A stretch of 37,030 bases of DNA from an uncultured Fidelibacterota bacterium (GTDB taxonomy: Bacteria; Fidelibacterota; Marinisomatia; Marinisomatales; TCS55): assembly GCA_913062595.1 (NCBI GenBank), contig CAJXWT010000013.1, positions 1 through 37,030 of the forward strand, in the 5' to 3' direction. Position 1 is the first letter of the stretch. Each line of letters starts with the position of its first letter. Shown here piece after piece: positions 9,720 to 16,738 of this stretch. The notes under the pieces were generated by a model. It saw nothing but the letters and a program-made list of their open reading frames with translations. It made no database searches and had not been told where the DNA came from. The position numbers and the translations under genes were made by a program.

Positions 9720-10707
9720 AACTATCAAACTATTTGTAGGAATTATTATTAGTGCTTTTGGGCTTTATTATGCGTTCAAGCAGGTCAATTTTGGGGAATT
9801 ATGGATAAGCATAAAGAATGTGAATATTATTTTGATCCTCCTAGCTGTTTTTATTCTAGTTTTGAGCAATGTCATAAGAGCCTGGCGGTGGCAAATTTTA
9901 GTTAAACCAATAAAAGATGTTTCATTTGATCCTGCTTTTTCGTCAATAATGATTGGATATTTCGGGAATTCTGTTCTGCCGTTTCGAATGGGAGAATTTT
10001 TACGGGCGTATGTTGTGGCAAATAAAACATCCTTAACTGCTTCAACAGCATTTGGTACAATTGTTATCGAGAGGATACTTGATTTTGTTGGATTATCAGC
10101 AGTAATTCTTCTTATCATGACAGTATACCCACTAAAATCAATAGGTGGCTTTATTATTATTGGAGTAATTGTATTTTCATTAACTGCATTTATTTTTATC
10201 TTTTTATTTAGTGAAGTCAAATCGACTTTATTAGTAAAAATAGAAAAATCATCGTTATTGCGAATTGGGCTTTTGCGTAAAATATTACTTTTTGTAAAGA
10301 ACTTTTTGGATGGTGCTACTACAATTAGAGCAACAAATAAATTGGGAATAATATTGTTATATACGGTAATTATTTGGATTATGTATTACTGTTCAACCTA
10401 TTTGGCTACGATTGCTACCGGCATTGAACTAGAATGGTTTGGAATCGGTGTCTTACTAATATCCACTACCTTGGCAATATCGGTACCTGCAGCACCAGGC
10501 TATGTTGGTACATATCATGCAGCAGCTGTATATATACTTACGAATTTATTTGATGTGGGTAGGATAGATGCACAAGCCGCAGCCATAATACTTCATGCCG
10601 TAGGTACTATTCCAATAGTGATTATTGGCGCAGGGTATTTTCTAAATAGTTCAGTGAATTTTAAGGATATTAAGGATCAAGGATTATCACAAAATGAGGA
10701 AATATAA
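9712..10707 (+). CDS. YbhN/UPF0104-family membrane protein (lysylphosphatidylglycerol synthase TM-like, flippase-like)
   Basis: A polytopic membrane protein with about eight hydrophobic segments. Family marks are NVIRAWRWQIL (about residue 60), the run NSVLPFRMGEFLRAY (about residue 90), TIVIERILDFVG, and the late motif SVPAAPGYVGTYHAA. This is the transmembrane part of MprF-like proteins without the soluble lysyl-transferase domain. Members are thought to flip or bind lipids or glycolipids; the substrate is unknown here. Start choice: GTG 9712 gives MNRTIKLFVG; TTG 9703 would add three residues. Either way it overlaps the lolA end, and its own end overlaps the next gene by 14 bases. Confidence 0.85.
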   Translation: MNRTIKLFVGIIISAFGLYYAFKQVNFGELWISIKNVNIILILLAVFILVLSNVIRAWRWQILVKPIKDVSFDPAFSSIMIGYFGNSVLPFRMGEFLRAYVVANKTSLTASTAFGTIVIERILDFVGLSAVILLIMTVYPLKSIGGFIIIGVIVFSLTAFIFIFLFSEVKSTLLVKIEKSSLLRIGLLRKILLFVKNFLDGATTIRATNKLGIILLYTVIIWIMYYCSTYLATIATGIELEWFGIGVLLISTTLAISVPAAPGYVGTYHAAAVYILTNLFDVGRIDAQAAAIILHAVGTIPIVIIGAGYFLNSSVNFKDIKDQGLSQNEEI

Positions 10708-11233
10708 TACAATTTTTCTCGATCGGGACGGCACATTAAACCCAGATCCTGGTTACATATCTTCTTTAGATCAATTTGAGTTCTATGATTTTACTATTCC
10801 TGCTTTACAGCGATTAGCACATTCTGGGAACAGGTTTTGTATTGTCACAAACCAGTCAGGTGTATCACGTAGTCTAATTGACCAAGATGATTTAAATAAA
10901 ATTCATGATTACATAAAAAACGAATTTTTCAAATATTCAATTCCATTGCTTGATATATATATTTGTACCGACCACCCAGAGAACGCATCAAATCGAAGAA
11001 AACCTGGTTCTGGCATGTTTTTAGAGGCAGCAAATGACCATTCTATTAATTTGAGTGAATCGTTGATGATCGGGGATTCTGTGCATGATATTAAGTCTGG
11101 CAATAATCTTAACATGGATACGGTATTAGTGTTATCAGGGCGTGGTAAGGATACTATCAAAGATAGTCCAGATGTTGAACCGACTGTAGCAGTTAATGAT
11201 TTACAGGGTGCGGCAGATTGGATATTGGAATGA
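10694..11233 (+). CDS. HAD-family phosphatase of the GmhB/HisB-N type with a degenerate zinc loop
   Basis: The HAD motifs are complete: FLDRDGTLN with the nucleophile Asp and acid/base Asp (motif I), IVTNQSG (motif II), the RKPGSGM lysine region (motif III), and MIGDSVHDIKSG (motif IV). This arrangement and the 179-residue length fit D-glycero-D-manno-heptose-1,7-bisphosphate 7-phosphatase or histidinol phosphatase. These enzymes usually carry a Cys-x-His...Cys-x-Cys zinc loop. Here the loop reads CTDHPENASNRRKP, with one Cys and no Cys-x-Cys, so the metal site is lost and the substrate is uncertain. Setting among envelope genes favours a heptose or other sugar bisphosphate. The stop overlaps the ddl start as ATGA. 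Confidence 0.8.
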   Translation: MRKYNTIFLDRDGTLNPDPGYISSLDQFEFYDFTIPALQRLAHSGNRFCIVTNQSGVSRSLIDQDDLNKIHDYIKNEFFKYSIPLLDIYICTDHPENASNRRKPGSGMFLEAANDHSINLSESLMIGDSVHDIKSGNNLNMDTVLVLSGRGKDTIKDSPDVEPTVAVNDLQGAADWILE

Positions 11234-12138
11234 TAAAACCAAATAAAATAGCGGTCTTAATGGGTGGCCCAGGAGAGGAAAGGGAAATTTCCCTACAATC
11301 CGGTAAAGCAATACAGTTAGCGCTTGAAGCTATCGGTTATAATGTTTTGGGTATTACCATGGAAAATAAACTGGGTGATATTATTTCTGATTTGCATTCT
11401 GTCGACTTAGTATTTTTGGGCCTGCATGGTAGCATTGGTGAAAATGGAACGATCCAAGGATTTTTGGAATCCTTAGGCTTAAAATACACTGGATCAGATC
11501 CATTATCATCTGCAATATGTATGGATAAGAATATTAGTAAAATTATTGCTAGAGGTAGTAAAGTGAATACACCTGACTGGAAAATCGTTACAAGGGATCA
11601 AAATCTTAGTGAGGATAATTCTGAATTTCCACTAGTTACTAAACCAAATGATCAAGGAAGTACTGTGGGCTTAACAATCGTACATGATGAATCTGAACTT
11701 GGTCCAGCATTGAATTTAGCTTATAATTACAGTTCTAGTGTAATGGTAGAACAATTTATCAAGGGTAGGGAATTAACAGTTACATTGATAGGTGGCAAGG
11801 CTTTGCCAGTATGTGAGATTATTCCTTCTCATGAACTTTATGATTATGAATGCAAATATACATCAGGTATGAGTAAGTACGTATGTCCGGCAGATATTGA
11901 ACTAGATCTAACGAAAAGAATCCAGGAAATAACAGAAAGATTATTTGATGTGTTGAAATGCAGACATTATTCTCGAGCTGATTTTCGGATGGATCATGAA
12001 GATAATTTATGGTTCTTAGAAATGAATACATTGCCAGGTATGACGGATACTAGTTTGGCTCCTATGACTGCAAAAGCAGCAGGATTATCTTTCAATGATT
12101 TAATTGAATGTATAGTTCTTCAAGCATGGAGTGAATGA
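11230..12138 (+). CDS. ddl: D-alanine--D-alanine ligase
   Basis: Ddl joins two D-alanines with ATP for the peptidoglycan stem peptide. The ATP-grasp enzyme shows the N-terminal MGGPGEEREISLQSG, GLHGSIGENGTIQG (about residue 75), KPNDQGSTVGLTIV for nucleotide binding, VEQFIKGRELTVTLIGG, and the metal-binding end LEMNTLPGMTDTSLAPM. With the ATG at 11230 it is 302 residues, typical of the short DdlB type; a TTG 12 bases upstream is in frame but less likely. It overlaps both neighbours by four bases (ATGA at each side), a strong sign of coupled translation in an envelope operon. Confidence 0.96.
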   Translation: MIKPNKIAVLMGGPGEEREISLQSGKAIQLALEAIGYNVLGITMENKLGDIISDLHSVDLVFLGLHGSIGENGTIQGFLESLGLKYTGSDPLSSAICMDKNISKIIARGSKVNTPDWKIVTRDQNLSEDNSEFPLVTKPNDQGSTVGLTIVHDESELGPALNLAYNYSSSVMVEQFIKGRELTVTLIGGKALPVCEIIPSHELYDYECKYTSGMSKYVCPADIELDLTKRIQEITERLFDVLKCRHYSRADFRMDHEDNLWFLEMNTLPGMTDTSLAPMTAKAAGLSFNDLIECIVLQAWSE

Positions 12139-12665
12139 TGGAAAAATGGATTGCAGTATACACGAAATCTCGTCACGAAAAAGTAGTGATCCAGGAATTA
12201 GAAAAGAATGATATTGAGGCCTATTGCCCAATACTTAAAGAACGCCGGCAGTGGAGCGATAGAAAACGGTGGGTGGAATTCCCGTTATTTCGCAGTTATG
12301 TGTTTGCAAAAATTGAATTGAAGAATAGTTTATATATTTTACAGACAATAGGTGTACATCATATTGTCAAATTTCAGGGCAATATTTCTACCATACCCGA
12401 TGGAATAATACAAAATATAAAAAGTATGATCGATGGAGGCTTTACGGTTGAACAGGTTGAATACTTTGTTAAAGGCGATGAAGTAAAAGTTGTAGATGGC
12501 CCATTGAAGGGCATGGAGGGTATCGTTGTAAAGGTAAAAAATGAAAATAAATTAGTTTTAAAAGTTGCGGAAATTCAGCAGGCTATAGCTGTGCAAATTC
12601 ACCCTGGATATCTAAAACCAAAGAAAAAGCATGTCAACCCGATTCTACAACACAATAAACCGTAA
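12135..12665 (+). CDS. NusG-family transcription antitermination factor, UpxY/RfaH-like paralog
   Basis: The NGN domain is recognisable from WIAVYTKSRHEKVVIQELEKN, followed by KERRQWSDRKRWVEFPLFRSYVFAKI, wording typical of UpxY and RfaH-like specialised NusG proteins rather than housekeeping NusG. A C-terminal KOW motif follows (KGDEVKVVDGPLKGMEGIVV, about residues 115-135). UpxY proteins let RNA polymerase read through long polysaccharide operons; RfaH does likewise. Here it lies between ddl and cysS and not at the head of a capsule operon, so its target is elsewhere or is the envelope run itself. Two adjacent ATGs (12135, 12138) can start it. Its last 35 bases overlap the start of cysS. Confidence 0.85.
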   Translation: MMEKWIAVYTKSRHEKVVIQELEKNDIEAYCPILKERRQWSDRKRWVEFPLFRSYVFAKIELKNSLYILQTIGVHHIVKFQGNISTIPDGIIQNIKSMIDGGFTVEQVEYFVKGDEVKVVDGPLKGMEGIVVKVKNENKLVLKVAEIQQAIAVQIHPGYLKPKKKHVNPILQHNKP

Positions 12666-14019
12666 AAAAGTCGAATTTGAACCGATTACGCCGGGGACGG
12701 TAAAACTTTATACCTGCGGTCCCACCGTATACGATACAGCACATATTGGCAATTTTCGTACTTTTATTTTTGAAGACCTATTGAAACGATTTTTGGTATT
12801 TAAGGGATATGAAGTGTATCACGTTATGAATATAACGGATGTAGATGATAAGACTATAAAACGTGCAATTACAGAAGAAATTACGATTAATGAATTGACG
12901 TTAAAATACACTGAGGAGTTCATGAATGACATTAAATCATTGAAAATCCTGCCTGCTGATAAATACCCTCGGGCAACTGATCATATTGATGAAATGATAA
13001 AAATGATTCAAGCGCTTGAAGAAAATGGATATGCCTATGAGACGGAAGATCATTCGGTATATTTTCGTTTGGATGCATATGATTCCTACGGCCAGCTTAC
13101 CCAAATTGATTTGACTCAACAGCGTGTTAATGAGAGAATTATTAATGATGAATATTCTAAAGATAATCCTCAAGATTTTGCTTTATGGAAAGCCCGGGAC
13201 GATGATGATGGAAAAATATATTGGGAATCGCCCTGGGGACGTGGTCGTCCTGGATGGCATATTGAATGCTCAGCGATGTCAATAAAATACTTAGGGAATC
13301 ATTTTGATATCCATTGTGGTGGTGTGGATAACATTTTTCCCCATCATGAAAATGAAATAGCCCAATCAGTATCCGCGACACAAGAGCCATTTGTGAACTA
13401 CTGGATGCACTCAGAGTATCTGCAAATTCATGGCGATAAAATGAGTAAAACACTTGGAAATTATTATAAAATATCGGATTTAATATCTGAAGGTTTTACG
13501 GCGGAAGAAATACGATTTACTTTGCTGAATGCACACTATCGGTCAAAATTGGATTTTTCATTAAAACAAAAACAAGAAGCTAGAACGACCATACAGCGAA
13601 TTACAGATTTTCAACAGCGATTATTGGAATTAAAGGATAGTAGCGAAACTGAGAGTTCAATACCTGATGAATTTGAAGAATTTGTCGCAGCTCTTGACGA
13701 TGATTTAGATACACCAAAAGCATTTGCTATATTTTTTGGCTGGATAAGATCGATGAATAAACTACTTGATAGAGGAGAGTTTAAGTTTAGTCAGATAAAT
13801 GGTGGGCTTGATTTTATTGATAAATTTGACGATCTATTTGCCATAATTCCTGATGCAGAAAGCATTCCTCAGAATATATACGATTTGATAAAAAAACGTG
13901 AAAAGGCCCGTTTAAAACAAGACTGGAAAACAGCGGATAAAATACGAAATCAATTGTATCAGGAAGGATGGTTAGTCGCAGACAGTCCTAGCGGTCCTAA
14001 AGTTAGATCAAAGAAATAG
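12631..14019 (+). CDS. cysS: Cysteinyl-tRNA synthetase
   Basis: Class I synthetase that charges tRNA-Cys. Seen are the zinc Cys in LYTCGPTVYD, the HIGH motif as AHIGNFRTF, the Zn-site pair WHIECSAMS and IHCGGVDNIFPHHENE, and the KMSKS loop as KMSKTLGNYYK, with Thr in the last position. The C-terminal anticodon-binding helices end at REKARLKQDWKTADKIRNQLYQEGW, the usual endpoint. Length (462) is normal. ATG 12631 gives STRFYNTINRKKVEF, which matches other CysRS starts and lies inside the upstream NusG-like gene, so a 35-base overlap is real unless the start is later. The next 186 bases to the tRNA cluster contain no gene. Confidence 0.97.
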   Translation: MSTRFYNTINRKKVEFEPITPGTVKLYTCGPTVYDTAHIGNFRTFIFEDLLKRFLVFKGYEVYHVMNITDVDDKTIKRAITEEITINELTLKYTEEFMNDIKSLKILPADKYPRATDHIDEMIKMIQALEENGYAYETEDHSVYFRLDAYDSYGQLTQIDLTQQRVNERIINDEYSKDNPQDFALWKARDDDDGKIYWESPWGRGRPGWHIECSAMSIKYLGNHFDIHCGGVDNIFPHHENEIAQSVSATQEPFVNYWMHSEYLQIHGDKMSKTLGNYYKISDLISEGFTAEEIRFTLLNAHYRSKLDFSLKQKQEARTTIQRITDFQQRLLELKDSSETESSIPDEFEEFVAALDDDLDTPKAFAIFFGWIRSMNKLLDRGEFKFSQINGGLDFIDKFDDLFAIIPDAESIPQNIYDLIKKREKARLKQDWKTADKIRNQLYQEGWLVADSPSGPKVRSKK

Positions 14020-14087
14020 CCTCATTAATCCACATTTCTCTACAGTTTAAAGTAAGAAAAATATTATTTATCATGCCGATAAATGCT

Positions 14088-14117
14088 TTGTTGTTAAATA
14101 TATTACTAATACTTTTC
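14088..14117 (+). promoter_or_regulatory. Possible promoter ahead of the tRNA-tuf-S10 cluster
   Basis: A TTG at 14088-14090 is followed after 19 bases by TACTTTTC (14110-14117), one base away from the Bacteroidetes-type -7 box TAnnTTTG. It is the best candidate in the 186-base gene-free gap (14020-14205) between cysS and the tRNAs, where a strong promoter is expected. Without mapped transcripts it is weakly supported. Confidence 0.25.
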
Positions 14118-14128
14118 GCGGCTATTCT

Positions 14129-14152
14129 CGCATCGTAATTATAGACGATGCG
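14129..14152 (+). terminator. Perfect 8-bp hairpin between cysS and the tRNA cluster (terminator or leader structure)
   Basis: The arms CGCATCGT (14129-14136) and ACGATGCG (14145-14152) are perfect inverted repeats around an 8-base loop. The following TTTGTAGTATTT is a poor T-tract. It could be a weak terminator for cysS or a structure in the untranslated leader of the tRNA transcript, downstream of the possible promoter at 14088. A palindromic protein-binding site is also possible. Confidence 0.4.
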
Positions 14153-14205
14153 TTTGTAGTATTTAGCGGGTGGGACGAGATTTTGCAAATTTGAACCTTT
14201 TTTTT

Positions 14206-14278
14206 GCCGGTGTAGCTCAGCTGGTAGAGCGTCTGATTTGTAATCAGATGGTCGGGGGTTCGAGTCCCTTCGCCGGCT
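14206..14278 (+). tRNA. tRNA-Thr, anticodon TGT
   Basis: The cloverleaf folds by eye: acceptor arms GCCGGTG and CGCCGGC, the D stem GCTC/GAGC, anticodon stem TCTGA/TCAGA with loop TTTGTAA (anticodon TGT, reads ACA), and T loop TTCGAGT. It is 73 bases with discriminator T and no encoded CCA. A run of eight T (14198-14205) sits directly before it. It is the first of four tRNA genes. Confidence 0.97.
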
Positions 14279-14315
14279 CTACAAAATTGCTCTTTTAAAA
14301 TTGAAGATGTCTGTT

Positions 14316-14398
14316 GGGGAGATGGCCGAGCGGTCAATGGCAGCAGACTGTAAATCTGCCGGCGTACGCCTACGGAGGTTCGAATCCTTCTCTCCCCA
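14316..14398 (+). tRNA. tRNA-Tyr, anticodon GTA
   Basis: A class II tRNA of 83 bases with a long variable arm. Acceptor arms are GGGGAGA and TCTCCCC; the anticodon stem GCAGA/TCTGC encloses loop CTGTAAA (anticodon GTA), and the T loop is TTCGAAT. The discriminator is A and CCA is not encoded. It is separated from the preceding tRNA-Thr by 37 bases. Confidence 0.97.
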
Positions 14399-14404
14399 CG
14401 TTAC

Positions 14405-14475
14405 GCGGGTGTAGTTCAATGGTAGAACACCAGCCTTCCAAGCTGGTTACGTGAGTTCGATTCTCATTACCCGCT
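14405..14475 (+). tRNA. tRNA-Gly, anticodon TCC
   Basis: A 71-base cloverleaf with acceptor arms GCGGGTG and TACCCGC, D stem GTTC/GAAC, anticodon stem CCAGC/GCTGG with loop CTTCCAA (anticodon TCC, reads GGA), and T loop TTCGATT. Discriminator T, no encoded CCA. It starts 6 bases after tRNA-Tyr, so the two must be cut from one precursor. Confidence 0.97.
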
Positions 14476-14484
14476 CTAGTGAAC

Positions 14485-14557
14485 GCCTGCGTAGCTCAGT
14501 CGGTAGAGCGCTTCCTTGGTAAGGAAGAGGTCACCGGTTCAAGTCCGGTCGTAGGCT
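14485..14557 (+). tRNA. tRNA-Thr, anticodon GGT
   Basis: A 73-base cloverleaf with acceptor arms GCCTGCG and CGTAGGC, anticodon stem CTTCC/GGAAG and loop TTGGTAA (anticodon GGT, reads ACC and ACT), T loop TTCAAGT, discriminator T. It completes the Thr-Tyr-Gly-Thr order known ahead of tufB in many bacteria and is 50 bases from the tuf start, consistent with a shared tRNA-mRNA transcript. Confidence 0.97.
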
Positions 14558-14607
14558 CGATGAAAAAGTTTTTTGAAGATTTATATTAATTAAAGAGAAA
14601 GAATAAA

Positions 14608-15798
14608 ATGTCAAAAGCGAAATTTGAGCGAACGAAGCCGCATGTAAACATTGGCACTATAGGCCATGTTGATCATGGTAAGACGACGTTGACAGCTGCG
14701 ATCACGCTAACTCTGAGTGCCCATGGTTTAAGTGAGGTACGATCATTTGATAGTATTGATAATGCGCCAGAAGAGCGTGAGCGTGGTATTACGATTCAGA
14801 CATCGCATGTAGAGTATGAAACAGAGAACCGTCACTATGCCCATGTAGATTGCCCTGGTCACGCGGATTATATTAAGAATATGATCACTGGTGCAGCGCA
14901 GATGGATGGTGCAGTATTAGTGGTGAGCGCTGCAGATGGTCCGATGCCTCAGACTCGTGAGCACGTATTATTGGCTCGTCAGGTAAATGTGCCCAGTATG
15001 GTTGTATTTATGAACAAGACGGATCAGGTAGATGACCCTGAACTGATTGAATTGGTGGAAATGGAACTGCGCGATTTGCTGAATGAGTATGATTTTCCTG
15101 GTGATGATACGCCGATTATTAAGGGCAGTGCATTAGAGGCATTAAATAATTCTAGTGATGAAGGCGCGACGCAATGCATTACTGAGTTAATGGCAGCTTG
15201 CGATTCTTTTATACCGGAGCCTAAACGTGACGTAGATCGTCCTTTCCTGATGCCCGTGGAGGATGTATTTAGTATTACGGGTCGTGGGACAGTTGGTACT
15301 GGTCGAATAGAGAGAGGCATTATTAATGTTGGTGATGAAGTCGATATTATCGGTATGGATGCCCATGATAAGTCGGTTGTGACTGGCGTAGAGATGTTCC
15401 GTAAGATCCTTGATCAGGGTCAAGCTGGTGATAATGCTGGTTTACTACTTCGCGGTGTTGATAAGGATAATTTGAAGCGCGGTCAGGTAGTTGCCAAGCC
15501 AGGCAGTATAACGCCTCATACAAAGTTTAAGGCGAATGTATATGTATTGAAGAAAGATGAGGGTGGTCGTCATACGCCATTTTTCAATGGCTATCGTCCG
15601 CAGTTTTATTTTCGTACGACAGATGTGACCGGCGTGGTAACGTTGCCTGAGGGTACGGAGATGGTAATGCCGGGAGATAATGTGGAGATGGATGTGGAAT
15701 TGATTACCAGTATAGCGATGGATAAGGAATTGCGATTTGCGATTCGAGAAGGTGGTCGGACTGTCGGTGCTGGTGTGGTTACTGAAATTAAGGAATAA
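14608..15798 (+). CDS. tuf: Elongation factor Tu
   Basis: EF-Tu delivers aminoacyl-tRNA to the ribosome with GTP. G motifs are G1 GHVDHGKT (residues 18-25), G2 RGIT (about 60), G3 DCPGH (about 80), G4 NKTD (about 135) and G5 as GSAL (about 173); the beta-barrel domains 2 and 3 follow through [13 protein letters not shown]. Length 396 is normal. Codon use differs from the ribosomal genes beside it: I count 15 AAG to 4 AAA for lysine, against about 3 to 12 in rplW. This may mean extreme expression or separate ancestry. rpsJ begins 9 bases later, so tuf is the joint between the tRNA cluster and the S10 cluster. Confidence 0.98.
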   Translation: MSKAKFERTKPHVNIGTIGHVDHGKTTLTAAITLTLSAHGLSEVRSFDSIDNAPEERERGITIQTSHVEYETENRHYAHVDCPGHADYIKNMITGAAQMDGAVLVVSAADGPMPQTREHVLLARQVNVPSMVVFMNKTDQVDDPELIELVEMELRDLLNEYDFPGDDTPIIKGSALEALNNSSDEGATQCITELMAACDSFIPEPKRDVDRPFLMPVEDVFSITGRGTVGTGRIERGIINVGDEVDIIGMDAHDKSVVTGVEMFRKILDQGQAGDNAGLLLRGVDKDNLKRGQVVAKPGSITPHTKFKANVYVLKKDEGGRHTPFFNGYRPQFYFRTTDVTGVVTLPEGTEMVMPGDNVEMDVELITSIAMDKELRFAIREGGRTVGAGVVTEIKE

Positions 15799-15807
15799 GA
15801 GTAAGAT

Positions 15808-16116
15808 TTGGCTAGCCAGGTAATAAGAATTAGTTTAAAAGCATACGACCATTCTCTATTGGATAAATCCACTGAAAAGATCGTTAGAACTGCAAAATCC
15901 ACTGGAGCAGTAATATCTGGTCCGATACCCCTACCAACACGAAGAACTGTTTATACAGTCTTGCGCTCACCGTTTGTAAATAAAAAATCGCGAGAACAAT
16001 TTCAGACAAAAATTCACAAGCGTATAGTGGATATTCTTAATTCGACACCAAAAACAGTTGAATCTCTAATGAAATTAGATTTACCTGCGGGTGTAGACAT
16101 TGAGATTAAGGTGTAA
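15808..16116 (+). CDS. rpsJ: 30S ribosomal protein S10
   Basis: S10 is a small-subunit head protein and also part of NusB-NusE antitermination complexes. Its 102 residues include [14 protein letters not shown] and [25 protein letters not shown], both highly conserved. The start is TTG at 15808, giving [10 protein letters not shown]. With only 9 bases from tuf there is no room for the long S10 leader that binds L4 in enterobacteria, so that feedback loop is absent or uses another site. Confidence 0.97.
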   Translation: MASQVIRISLKAYDHSLLDKSTEKIVRTAKSTGAVISGPIPLPTRRTVYTVLRSPFVNKKSREQFQTKIHKRIVDILNSTPKTVESLMKLDLPAGVDIEIKV

Positions 16117-16118
16117 TA

Positions 16119-16736
16119 ATGCGTGGATTAATAGCTAAAAAATTAGGTATGACGCAAGTGTTTGACGATGGTGGCTTGGTGGTGCCTGTCACAATTATTG
16201 AGGCAGGTCCATGCATGGTAACGCAGATTAAAACTGTAGAAAATGATGGATATGATGCTGTCCAGGTTGGATATGGAGACAAAAAGGATAAGCATACGAC
16301 CAAACCAATGAAAGGCCATTATAAAAAAGCAAGTTTGTCGCCAAAAGATGTGCTAGCGGAATTTGATACAATACCAGGTTATGACTACAAAATGGGTCAG
16401 GTGTTTGATGCTTCATTATTTCGCGAGGGCGATATCGTTAACGTAACGGGTACATCAAAAGGGCGTGGTTTTTCAGGTGTAATAAAGCGCCATGGCTTTT
16501 CAAAAGGTCCGGTCACACATGGTCAACGTGAGTATTTAAGAGCGCCTGGTTCTATTGGTCAAGCTTCTGATCCGTCAAGGGTTTTTAAAGGTATGCGTAT
16601 GGCAGGTCAATATGGAAATAAAAAGAAAACAATTGAGAATCTCAGTGTGGTAAAAGTTGACCTAGATAATAATCAGCTGTTTTTGAAGGGGGCTATCCCC
16701 GGCGCCAATAATGGGATTGTAATTATTAAAAAGTAA
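16119..16736 (+). CDS. rplC: 50S ribosomal protein L3
   Basis: L3 helps to start large-subunit assembly and reaches the peptidyl-transferase centre. Recognised by MRGLIAKKLGMTQVF, GTSKGRGFSGVIKRHGF and RAPGSIGQASDPSRVFKG. The loop glutamine in SIGQ is the residue methylated by PrmB in other bacteria. Length 205 is usual. The ATG is 2 bases after the rpsJ stop. Confidence 0.97.
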   Translation: MRGLIAKKLGMTQVFDDGGLVVPVTIIEAGPCMVTQIKTVENDGYDAVQVGYGDKKDKHTTKPMKGHYKKASLSPKDVLAEFDTIPGYDYKMGQVFDASLFREGDIVNVTGTSKGRGFSGVIKRHGFSKGPVTHGQREYLRAPGSIGQASDPSRVFKGMRMAGQYGNKKKTIENLSVVKVDLDNNQLFLKGAIPGANNGIVIIKK

Positions 16737-16738
16737 TA

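Noticed and set aside
9712-10707. Full lysylphosphatidylglycerol synthase (MprF)
   Set aside because: Only the membrane part is present; the soluble lysyl-transferase domain is missing.
12135-12665. Housekeeping NusG
   Set aside because: The RQWSDRKRWVEFPLFRSYVF stretch is of the UpxY/RfaH kind and secE is not adjacent. It remains possible if no other nusG exists.
14198-14205. Eight T before tRNA-Thr as a terminator for cysS
   Set aside because: No convincing hairpin lies directly upstream; the nearest one (14129-14152) is 46 bases away.
14003-14337. Minus-strand open frames (14003-14188 and 14122-14337) over the tRNA cluster
   Set aside because: They cross well-folded tRNA genes and have no family resemblance; the second reads through tRNA-Thr in reverse.
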